Assembly (NCBI GenBank): GCA_963803775.1
Contig: CAWDNS010000002.1
Coordinates: 372,001-436,000 of the forward strand
DNA length: 64,000 bases
Reading direction: 5' to 3'
From: JABCZH01 sp963803775
Lineage (GTDB): Bacteria; Acidobacteriota; Terriglobia; Terriglobales; Acidobacteriaceae
Shown: piece after piece, positions 57,190 through 64,000 of the stretch
How the letters are laid out: each line of letters begins with the position of its first letter
Numbering within the stretch: position 1 is the stretch's first letter
Program-made: the position numbers and the translations under genes
Notes under the pieces: generated by a model
The model's input: only the letters and a program-made list of their open reading frames with translations
What the model was told of the DNA's origin: nothing
Databases searched by the model: none

Positions 57190-60105
57190 ATGTACGTGAA
57201 CATTCCCACTCTCAGCCACGCAGCCTGTCAGCGCAAGCCAGCCCTGAAGATTCACACACGATCGTTTTACGCAATGCTGACGCTTAGCTGCTGGTTGCTT
57301 TTTACAGCGTCGAACAGCAGAGCACAGAACGATATCAACACAGTAGCCGGACAAGCCCCATATAATACGACCGCATTGCAGACGGCGATTCCCGGCCCCA
57401 GTGGCGTTGCGGAAGATGCGAGCGGCAATATCTACATCGCCTCGCAATACAGCTATTACGTCTATAAAGTGAATCCCACCACCGGCACCCTGGCGCCCAT
57501 TGCCGGTACAGGACTCTACGGAGCCGGCGGCCTATACGGCGACGATGGCCCGGCCCTGAGCGCCACGCTATCTTCCGCGGTAGCAGTCGCGGTGGATAAG
57601 TCGGGGAATGTGTACATCCTCGATGGAAATCGAATCCGGGTCGTGAACACCCAGCCATCTGCGCCGATCACTGTGTTGGGAGTATCCATTCCAGCCGGGG
57701 ACATCGCCACCGTCGCGGGCAGCCAAGCTTGCCAGAATTCGACACAAGCTTGGACCAGAACTTCAGCCACATCAGTGGCCAGCGGTCCGTGTGGGGATGG
57801 TGGGCCTGCTTCGCTAGCCACCTTCGCTACTCCACAAGCCATCTACATTGACAGCTCGGGCAATCTGTTCATCGCGGATACCATCGACCAGAGGATTCGC
57901 TTCATTAATACTGGATCAACCGCAATTAATGTGACCGGCCAACTAGTTCCCCCTGGGGTGGTTGCGACTTTGGCTGGAAACGGCTGGATTTGCAACGATC
58001 CGGGCACCGCCTGTGGCGACGGCGGCTCAGCCATCGCACCCGGCGAGCAATCGGGGTTTGGCGCCAAACTGGATCTCCCCCAAGGTGTGGCTACCGATAG
58101 TGCGGGCAACGTCTACATCGGAGACACGCGAGACCAGCGAATCCGTTGCGTGGCGAATATCGCAGGAGGTTGTCCGCAAGCGAAGTTCCCGAATACTCTG
58201 CCTGGTGAGATCGTTACCTACGCGGGACAAGGCGCCCCTTTCTGCACCGCTCCGACGAGTGGCAACTGCGACGGGACTAAGGCCCAGGCGCTTTTTCACA
58301 ACCCCTCCGGGGTGTGGGTGGACAGTGCCGGCAACCTTTATGTCGCTGATGAGTGGGACAACCAGATTCGCGAAGTAACACCGGGTTTGACTGGTACGGT
58401 CGGGACCATCTGTGGATCGGGATCTCCAGGTTCCCTAAACGGAAAGTGTCCCAAAGGGGTTTCTTTCGACGGCCCGCTCGCAGTCATTTTGGACTCGGCC
58501 GGTAACTTCACCATCGCCGATTCCGGCAATGGACTCATTCGACAGGGCCAGATATCAACTGAGGTTATGTCGACCATCGCAGGAAGCGGGGCGATGGGCG
58601 TGGGCGACGGCCTTTCGGCGACCTCGGCCAGTCTGGCCAATCCGGTTGACGTGAAGTGGGATCCGACGGGTACCAACTTCTACATCGTCGACACCGGTAA
58701 CAACCGCATCCGCGAAGTGGCCGGCGGCATTATCTCCACGGTTGCTGGTACGGGGCATCCCAGTCAGTGGTGCACCGAGCCTCCCCCCCAGGATTGCAAT
58801 GGTGACTATGGACCCGCGACCGCGGCGACGTTCGACAATCCCAACGGAATCGCTCTGGATGTAAACGGCAATATCTACATCGCCGACAGTACGGATTCCG
58901 CCGTGCGAGTCGTGAATATGCAGGGGACAGATCTTGTGCTATGGGACAAAACGAACTACACGATCACCATCCCGCCCGGCGAGATCGCTACCGTTGCCGG
59001 TCAAATGGGCGTTGAATGTTTAGGTGAGCCGCCGTGTGGAGATGGAGGGCCGGCTACCTCGGCTAACGTGAATTACCCCATCTCGGTCGCTGTCGATCCG
59101 CAGGGCAATATCTACATCTCGGATTACTATTTGGGCAGAATCCGTTGCGTGGTCGTTTCTGCCGGAGGTTGCCCCAATCTGAACAATCCCGATCCGCCGG
59201 TCGGTTTCATCGTCAGCATAGCGGGAGTCCCTGGTAACGACGGCGACAGTAAGTACGTCGTTAGGAACGGCATTAATGCATCTAAGGCCCACCTACTTCA
59301 TCCCTATGGCCTCGGCACACTGAATGGCGGACTCATTTTTAACGATAGCGGGGAGAATGAAGTTCGCTGCGTGGCCCTCGTTGCCAATGGTTGCGGTCCC
59401 GGCACCCAAGTGCAGTTTATCTACGACTACGCCCTTGACGGCAACTCCTCCCCCCCCCTGTGCACCGGGGACGGGTTCGCGGCGACCCTAGCCAGCGAGA
59501 GCGTTCCGCAGGGACTTGGCTTCGATCCTTCGGGTAATTTGTATTTCGGCGGCGGCGGCGATTTTGTCGTGCGCCGGGTCGATGCTTCAACCCAGAACAT
59601 TATGTCGGTGGCGGGTAGTTGTACCGGAAACCCGGGATTCAGTGGCGATGGGGGGCTCTCGACCTCGGCCCAGTTGGATAACATCGGCCTTTCGGTGAGT
59701 GGTGCGGAAGAGCTATTGATCGCGGACGAGGGCAACAACCGTATCCGCCAGGTTGACATGGTGCCAGAGGTTGCGCTTTATGAACGCACCCTCAATTTTG
59801 GAAACGAAACCGTGGGACAGACCAGTTCCCCGCTGACCGCAACCATGCAAAACTACGGGTTAGCGACTCTCTTCATCACTAGCACGGGCATCGGTGGCAG
59901 CGATCCGGGAGACTTCAGCATCGTGCCGGGATCTAACACCTGCGTGAATCAGCTTCCGCCGGGCCCGACCTCGGGCAATGGTAAGTCTACCTGTTCTGTG
60001 CAGATAACCTTCACACCCACACAGAGCGGCACACGCACCGCGACTTTGACTTTCAATACCAGCCTCGGAGCGGAGAACGTGAACTTGACCGGGGTTGGCC
60101 AATAA
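57190..60105 (+). CDS. Large secreted NHL-repeat propeller with SPD-2/Hydin-type C-terminus
   Basis: 971 residues, ATG after TTTTGGAGGCGCT. An N-terminal export signal (YAMLTLSCWLLFTASNSRA) is followed by ten or more NHL blades marked by GNIYIAS, GNVYILD, GNLFIAD, GNVYIGD, GNLYVADEWDNQIREV, GNIYIADSTD and GNIYISDYY, alternating with IATVAG-type loops and CGDGG turns. The last 110 residues form a choice-of-anchor-D/ASPM-SPD-2-Hydin-like beta domain (LNFGNETVGQTSSPLTATMQN, then TFTPTQSGTRTATLTF). Probably an extracellular binding protein; typical of Acidobacteriota. Confidence 0.85.
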   Translation: MYVNIPTLSHAACQRKPALKIHTRSFYAMLTLSCWLLFTASNSRAQNDINTVAGQAPYNTTALQTAIPGPSGVAEDASGNIYIASQYSYYVYKVNPTTGTLAPIAGTGLYGAGGLYGDDGPALSATLSSAVAVAVDKSGNVYILDGNRIRVVNTQPSAPITVLGVSIPAGDIATVAGSQACQNSTQAWTRTSATSVASGPCGDGGPASLATFATPQAIYIDSSGNLFIADTIDQRIRFINTGSTAINVTGQLVPPGVVATLAGNGWICNDPGTACGDGGSAIAPGEQSGFGAKLDLPQGVATDSAGNVYIGDTRDQRIRCVANIAGGCPQAKFPNTLPGEIVTYAGQGAPFCTAPTSGNCDGTKAQALFHNPSGVWVDSAGNLYVADEWDNQIREVTPGLTGTVGTICGSGSPGSLNGKCPKGVSFDGPLAVILDSAGNFTIADSGNGLIRQGQISTEVMSTIAGSGAMGVGDGLSATSASLANPVDVKWDPTGTNFYIVDTGNNRIREVAGGIISTVAGTGHPSQWCTEPPPQDCNGDYGPATAATFDNPNGIALDVNGNIYIADSTDSAVRVVNMQGTDLVLWDKTNYTITIPPGEIATVAGQMGVECLGEPPCGDGGPATSANVNYPISVAVDPQGNIYISDYYLGRIRCVVVSAGGCPNLNNPDPPVGFIVSIAGVPGNDGDSKYVVRNGINASKAHLLHPYGLGTLNGGLIFNDSGENEVRCVALVANGCGPGTQVQFIYDYALDGNSSPPLCTGDGFAATLASESVPQGLGFDPSGNLYFGGGGDFVVRRVDASTQNIMSVAGSCTGNPGFSGDGGLSTSAQLDNIGLSVSGAEELLIADEGNNRIRQVDMVPEVALYERTLNFGNETVGQTSSPLTATMQNYGLATLFITSTGIGGSDPGDFSIVPGSNTCVNQLPPGPTSGNGKSTCSVQITFTPTQSGTRTATLTFNTSLGAENVNLTGVGQ

Positions 60106-60126
60106 TCTGCGCTGACCAAACACCTA

Positions 60127-60159
60127 GCGAGGTGGAGGATTGATAAACTTCCACCTCGC
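60127..60159. terminator. Hairpin between convergent repeat-protein genes
   Basis: A perfect 10-base stem (GCGAGGTGGA / TCCACCTCGC) with a 13-base loop lies 22 bases past the NHL gene stop and 68 bases from the end of the convergent gene at 60228. No T-run follows on either side, so termination is likely but not certain. Confidence 0.5.
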
Positions 60160-60227
60160 CATCTGTTATCCGGGATGCCCCTGTCACCCGAGTATGGTGT
60201 CATCGGACGCAAGCTAGTATTGGATAT

Positions 60228-63200
60228 CTACCGCTCCAAGGTTGGGCTTTCAATTCCGGCTTTATTCACCTTGACGCCCGCTCGCCGCCGGGACTTTGGA
60301 GGGGTCTTCGCGTTGCCTGTGCACGTCCGATTAGGCCCGAAGATGTAGAAGATTCCCTGAACCTCGTTCTGCAGCGATTGTATGCCGAAGTAGACATAGC
60401 CGTTAGCGACGGTGGGAACCGAATATTTGGTGACAGCACCAATGGCATCTTCCGAACATCCTGATCCAGTGTTGACATAGAGTTCCGTCATCGAGGTCGC
60501 GTCCAAGGCATAGAATCTCCCCGAGTACTCACCGATAGCTTGGTCACCCCCGCTAATCAGCCACAGAATCCCATTGGTGGAGTTAAATGGAACGTTCGTG
60601 AGGAGGCTCGCAGAAACCGTTGGCGTAGCTCCATTCTTGGTCGAGATGATACTACCGTTGGCCCGCAAGCCATCAACGGGAGTAGTATTGCAAATTGGCT
60701 GCTGGCCGCTCTCATAGTTGTTGCAGATCTGATACTGACTAATTGGGCCCGCCTGCGGAGCGACGTAAATGAAGTTGTTCCAATACGCCGGAGTATTGTG
60801 AATTGAAGGATAGGCGTTATTGAATAGGGTCCAGATAGTTTGTAGGTTCTGATTGCTCGCGTCCTGAATCTGCGGCGAACACGCCTGACCGCAGTTGTTG
60901 GGGTTATTAGGACATTGACCAACATTAAACCCACCGGGACTGAGCCGATCCATGGCCCAAACGGCGCCTTCTTTGTCGCCCGAAACCGCCATATAAGGCC
61001 AATAGGAAGTCGCCGGCGTCAGCATTACACCGCCGGAACCAAAGTCGACGTCGGTATACGGAGCCTGGCAGCTACGATAAAGCTGGTCAGCGGGAGTGAA
61101 GTAGCCCGGGACGGTTAGTAAGACCGGGTCGAGTTTGACAAAACTATCGCCCCAGTTACAAAAACCGTCCCAGTTGCCATTTCCAGTGTTGAAGTAGATG
61201 TAGTTCTTGCCACTCTCATCGGGGCCGTAGGCCAAACCCGCTCCGCCCTGCCAAATACCGCCGCCTCCGGCGTCGCTCTCAGTCGTCGTGGCAAAGTACA
61301 ACGGAGGAGCGCTCAAGTTGGCAACGTTGTAATTGAAAACCGACCCGTTAGGTAAAGGTAGGTTGCCGTCCATCATGGAGAACGCTATGTAGAGGGAGTT
61401 GCCAACCAAAAGCAGACCAGGCCGCTGTATGTGATGTCGCGACCAAACACTTGCACAGGTCAGGCATTCCAATATTGGAGGGATCACTCGAACCGGCGCG
61501 ACGAGCTCAGCAACCTGATCCAGATTCACCGCATGCACGTAGTGGTACCAGTTGCTGGGCTGCGAGCCGGAAGGAACGTCCTGGGTTTCGGTTACGACAT
61601 AGAGGGTGCCAAGGCTGTTCGGGGCCGTTTGGATGACGGGTGTGCCCAGCGCACCCACCAATGGCGCGACTGTGGTACAAGATCCGGTGCCCAAATAGTT
61701 GCAGTCCGCGGGATATTGGCCTGCTGGGTTCAGAGAGAGAGAGGCTACAACCGCACAGGAACCGCCCGCAGAGGGTGGCGTCCCATTGATCACGTAGAGT
61801 GTGTTCATTTGCGTGACCACATAGACCAGCGACGAATACTGCGTCCCGTTAAAAGTCACATCTGCCAAGACCAACGGTTGCGCGTATACCTGCCCGTTCA
61901 ATGTTGCCGAACAAAGCTCGCCGAAGTTGCCGGTAGTGAGATTAGTGGGAGTCAGAACGATTTCATTTGTGTTCTGCCCCGTTCGCAGGTTGTCGTTATG
62001 CCAGGTGGTGACATTCGCTTGAGCTAGAACGAAGACCGTGCCACCAGTGTTAGTCCCGCCCGTGGTGGTTGTTCCGTACAAGTTTCCGCTGGTGGCCTGC
62101 ACCAGTCCCGCATAGGGAGTTGCACCGTCGGTGCAGTTGGTTTGGGCGCAAAAGCTGTACAGCACGTACAGCGAGCTCGCCCCGGTGGTCGTCTTGATCA
62201 TCTTGAAGACCGTGCCATCACCACCGGCACCGCCTGAGCTGGTTGTTCCGTAGAAATTCCCGTCGACGGCCTGGATCAGTCCGGCGTAAGGGTGGCCACC
62301 GTCGGTGCAGCCGGTTTGGGCGCAAAAGCTGTAGAGCACGGTTTCCGTCCAGGTAGTGCCCGGCGGCACCGGTGGCGACATTTCATACACCGTGCCTGAC
62401 TGATTGGTTCCGCCAGCATACGTTGTTCCGTAGAAGTTCCCGTCAATGGCTTGAATCAGCCCGGCGTAAGGGTGGGCTCCGTCGGTCCCTCCAGCGAAGC
62501 TATACAACGTGGTAAAAGTCCCCGCGAGGGTGTTGAAAACGAAAACCGTGCCAAAGTTGTCCGCTCCGCCGCCTTCCGTGGTTCCGTAGAAGTTCCCGTC
62601 GGTGCCTTGGACCAGACTCGAGAAAAATTGGGCGCCCTGCGTGTGGTTGAAGGTTTGCAAGGGCGTGAATATGCCCTGGGGGGTGATGCTGAAGATCGTG
62701 CCACAACCTTGGCCGCAGTTACCGCCCCCGCCTGCGTAAGTGGTTCCGTAGAAGTTCCCGTTGGCGCTTTGAACCAGTCCTGCACTAGGGCCGGCGCCAT
62801 CAAGACAGTTAGTTTGGGTGCAGAAGCTGTAGAGCACGGTCTCGGTCCAGGTACCGCCCTGCAGCGATATTTCGTACACCGTGCCGCACCCCACCGTGCA
62901 ACTAGCATTAACAACGCCGCCTGCGTAGGTTGTTCCGTAGAAATTGCCGTCGGCTTGAATCAGTCCGGCGTAAGGGTTGGCGCCGTCTGGGCAGCCTATT
63001 TGAGAGCAAAAGTTGTAAAGCGTGTTCAGCGTACCGCCTGGGGTGACTTGGAAGACGGTGCCAGCCTGGTTGGCCCCTCCGTTCAACGTTGTTCCGTAGA
63101 AATTGCCGTCGGCGCCCTGGATGAGAGACCCATAATCGGGACTGCTGCCGCCGGTCCCGTTGAAATTTACCAGTGTGTTGAAAGTCTGGGCCGGCGAGGC

Positions 63201-63335
63201 AATCACCGCTACCGCGCAAAACACCAACAAGACGATGCCTGCTTGCTTCGATAGCCTAAGTCTCCCTACTCTACCCTGGTTCGGGCTTCGCGCCGGTTCG
63301 AAAGTGCCCCCCCCGGAAGTTTGTGGCTTCATCAT
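60228..63335 (-). CDS. Large secreted GloVer-repeat protein with PQQ-like C-terminal half
   Basis: 1035 residues. Signal segment LRLSKQAGIVLLVFCAVAVI is followed by seven GloVer units of about 55 residues, each with GNFYGTT (once GNLYGTT) and GTVF/GTVY, up to residue about 430. The C-terminal 600 residues look like a PQQ/quinoprotein-type propeller (WHNDNLRTGQNTNE, GEICS-like GELCSATLNGQVYAQPL, SGGDQAIGEYSGRFYALD). GloVer repeats are frequent in Acidobacteriota and Verrucomicrobia; their role is unknown. Cys pairs (CSQIGCPDG, CTQTNCLDG) in the repeats suggest disulfides outside the cell. Confidence 0.82.
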   Translation of the reverse strand: MMKPQTSGGGTFEPARSPNQGRVGRLRLSKQAGIVLLVFCAVAVIASPAQTFNTLVNFNGTGGSSPDYGSLIQGADGNFYGTTLNGGANQAGTVFQVTPGGTLNTLYNFCSQIGCPDGANPYAGLIQADGNFYGTTYAGGVVNASCTVGCGTVYEISLQGGTWTETVLYSFCTQTNCLDGAGPSAGLVQSANGNFYGTTYAGGGGNCGQGCGTIFSITPQGIFTPLQTFNHTQGAQFFSSLVQGTDGNFYGTTEGGGADNFGTVFVFNTLAGTFTTLYSFAGGTDGAHPYAGLIQAIDGNFYGTTYAGGTNQSGTVYEMSPPVPPGTTWTETVLYSFCAQTGCTDGGHPYAGLIQAVDGNFYGTTSSGGAGGDGTVFKMIKTTTGASSLYVLYSFCAQTNCTDGATPYAGLVQATSGNLYGTTTTGGTNTGGTVFVLAQANVTTWHNDNLRTGQNTNEIVLTPTNLTTGNFGELCSATLNGQVYAQPLVLADVTFNGTQYSSLVYVVTQMNTLYVINGTPPSAGGSCAVVASLSLNPAGQYPADCNYLGTGSCTTVAPLVGALGTPVIQTAPNSLGTLYVVTETQDVPSGSQPSNWYHYVHAVNLDQVAELVAPVRVIPPILECLTCASVWSRHHIQRPGLLLVGNSLYIAFSMMDGNLPLPNGSVFNYNVANLSAPPLYFATTTESDAGGGGIWQGGAGLAYGPDESGKNYIYFNTGNGNWDGFCNWGDSFVKLDPVLLTVPGYFTPADQLYRSCQAPYTDVDFGSGGVMLTPATSYWPYMAVSGDKEGAVWAMDRLSPGGFNVGQCPNNPNNCGQACSPQIQDASNQNLQTIWTLFNNAYPSIHNTPAYWNNFIYVAPQAGPISQYQICNNYESGQQPICNTTPVDGLRANGSIISTKNGATPTVSASLLTNVPFNSTNGILWLISGGDQAIGEYSGRFYALDATSMTELYVNTGSGCSEDAIGAVTKYSVPTVANGYVYFGIQSLQNEVQGIFYIFGPNRTCTGNAKTPPKSRRRAGVKVNKAGIESPTLER
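62071..63115 (-). repeat. DNA tandem repeats coding for GloVer units
   Basis: Seven copies of a conserved block (plus-strand GTTCCGTAGAARTT near 62071, 62245, 62425, 62581, 62743, 62932 and 63091) at spacings of 156-189 bases. They encode the GNFYGTT turn on the minus strand. The copy at 62071 is most diverged (GTTCCGTACAAGTT). Unequal spacing reflects loops of different length between blades. Confidence 0.85.
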
Positions 63336-63691
63336 TTAGGATACCGTCAGTGGTGAGAGATCCGTCGAATCGCGCCGAAACAACACCTTCACGCGAAGGA
63401 CGAACCCCTTCTTTGGCTGCAAACCCGCAAGGGGAGTGGCGAAGCGAGCCGAGCCAAATAAGTATCCTCCCACCCTTACCGGCCGGTCAAGCAGCAAAAA
63501 GGTCATCCTGAGTGTTCCTCCACTCTACGCTAAAGATGTCCGGTGGCCGGCAAATGCGGTGAAATCGCGCGCTCTTTACCACGCGAATGCCACTGAGAAC
63601 ACATAGGCTTACGTGGCCTAAGCCTTTCTGCGAGAATTCGTGAGCGCCAGTGTCCCCCATCCCGCTCTGAAGACCTTACTTTTCTGCTCGG
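63336..63691. other. 356-base spacer upstream of the GloVer gene
   Basis: No convincing gene is seen. Short open frames here have no ribosome-binding site. On the minus strand it includes a purine-rich stretch and several short self-complementary segments (CTTCGCGTGAAG-type near 63390) but no long stem. It holds the GloVer gene's upstream region and the end of the next minus-strand gene. Confidence 0.4.
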
Positions 63692-64000
63692 TCATGGCGA
63701 TTTCCGGTGCAGCAGGTTGTGAAATGTGTCTGCCACCCACACGTTAGTCCCATCGAACACCACACCCGTAGTATTTCCAACCGGGTATTTGGCAACGATG
63801 GCTCCGTCGACGGCCTGCAATTCCGTCAGCGCAAGCGCCCCAGTTACCCAAATGTGCTTGCCGTCATACGCAAGGCCATACGGCTCAGGCGGTACGCTGA
63901 ACGTACCCACCACCTTGCCATCGCTTGCGCACAGCTTGCTCACCGAGGCCCCCGCCAGGTTAGCCACCCATATGTAAACTCCATCGAAGGTCACGCCGAG
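63692..64000 (-). CDS. Beta-propeller (YVTN/Vgb-like) protein, C-terminal part
   Basis: The gene continues past the right edge; about 102 C-terminal codons are visible. Blades repeat the pattern VTFDGVYIWVANLAGASVSKL, then LAYDGKHIWVTGALALTEL and VVFDGTNVWVADTFHN, as in YVTN or virginiamycin-lyase-like propellers. The -1 frame is open to base 64000. Likely secreted and related in style to the other propellers here, but its start and length are unknown. Confidence 0.7.
   Translation of the reverse strand, partial: LGVTFDGVYIWVANLAGASVSKLCASDGKVVGTFSVPPEPYGLAYDGKHIWVTGALALTELQAVDGAIVAKYPVGNTTGVVFDGTNVWVADTFHNLLHRKSP

Noticed and set aside
56993..57199. Short open frame in the spacer before the NHL gene
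   Set aside because: No ribosome-binding site, overlaps the NHL start, low protein-likeness.
62071..63115. Regular repeats that could suggest a CRISPR array
   Set aside because: Spacing of 156-189 bases is too long and the repeats code for the GloVer turns in an open frame.
62451..63254. Plus-strand open frame opposite the GloVer repeats (267 codons)
   Set aside because: A by-product of the repetitive codons on the other strand.

Overview
The window reads as chromosomal DNA of a soil-type Acidobacteriota bacterium (Terriglobia / Koribacter-like). This is inferred from gene content only, since no rRNA or other taxonomic marker is present. The clues are the start of an Oar-like carboxypeptidase-regulatory/TonB-type surface protein, a FecR protein with a DUF6600-like aromatic tail, many secreted beta-propeller proteins (NHL, GloVer, PD40), DinB-fold proteins, and DUF885 and M3 peptidases. 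Base composition is moderately GC-rich and fairly even. I found no tRNA, rRNA, CRISPR array, insertion sequence or prophage.

Layout. 1-6.4 kb: a partial surface-protein gene, an HTH-TOBE regulator, a GAF protein, a frameshifted nucleotidyltransferase relic, and small secreted or lipoprotein genes including an OmpA/Pal-type lipoprotein. 6.6-14.5 kb: uvrC, a PD40 propeller, a helical-repeat protein, an N-acetylglucosamine-kinase-like gene divergent from an SSS symporter, and an APC permease broken by a frameshift in a T7 run. 14.6-28 kb: a membrane sulfatase-fold protein and housekeeping genes (dinB/Pol IV, glgA, rsmA, a MEMO1-family gene, ruvC, cstA-ybdD) mixed with secreted proteins.

28-45 kb: the most distinctive part. 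From about 45.1 down to 29.8 kb, fourteen minus-strand genes run head to tail with short gaps or 4-base overlaps. In order they encode a HAD-like/fatty-acyl-reductase fusion, a second acyl-reductase-like SDR, a polysaccharide pyruvyltransferase-family protein, an acyl-adenylating enzyme, an enoyl-CoA hydratase, an acyl carrier protein, a second acyl-adenylating enzyme, a diacylglycerol-kinase-family lipid kinase, a membrane thioredoxin, VKOR, an esterase, a GT-C protein, a GT2 glycosyltransferase and a methyltransferase. A further GT-C gene converges on the end of this array. Together they look like a pathway that activates, carries, reduces and phosphorylates acyl chains and links them to glycan chemistry: a candidate unusual-lipid or glycolipid locus. 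The product cannot be read from sequence.

45-64 kb: a secreted metallo-beta-lactamase-fold protein, a large membrane/HEAT-like protein, a VOC protein, two alpha/beta hydrolases, a small membrane protein, M3 and DUF885 zinc peptidases, and two very large secreted repeat proteins (an NHL propeller with an SPD-2/Hydin-type C-terminus, and a GloVer-repeat/PQQ-like protein). The window ends inside another beta-propeller gene.
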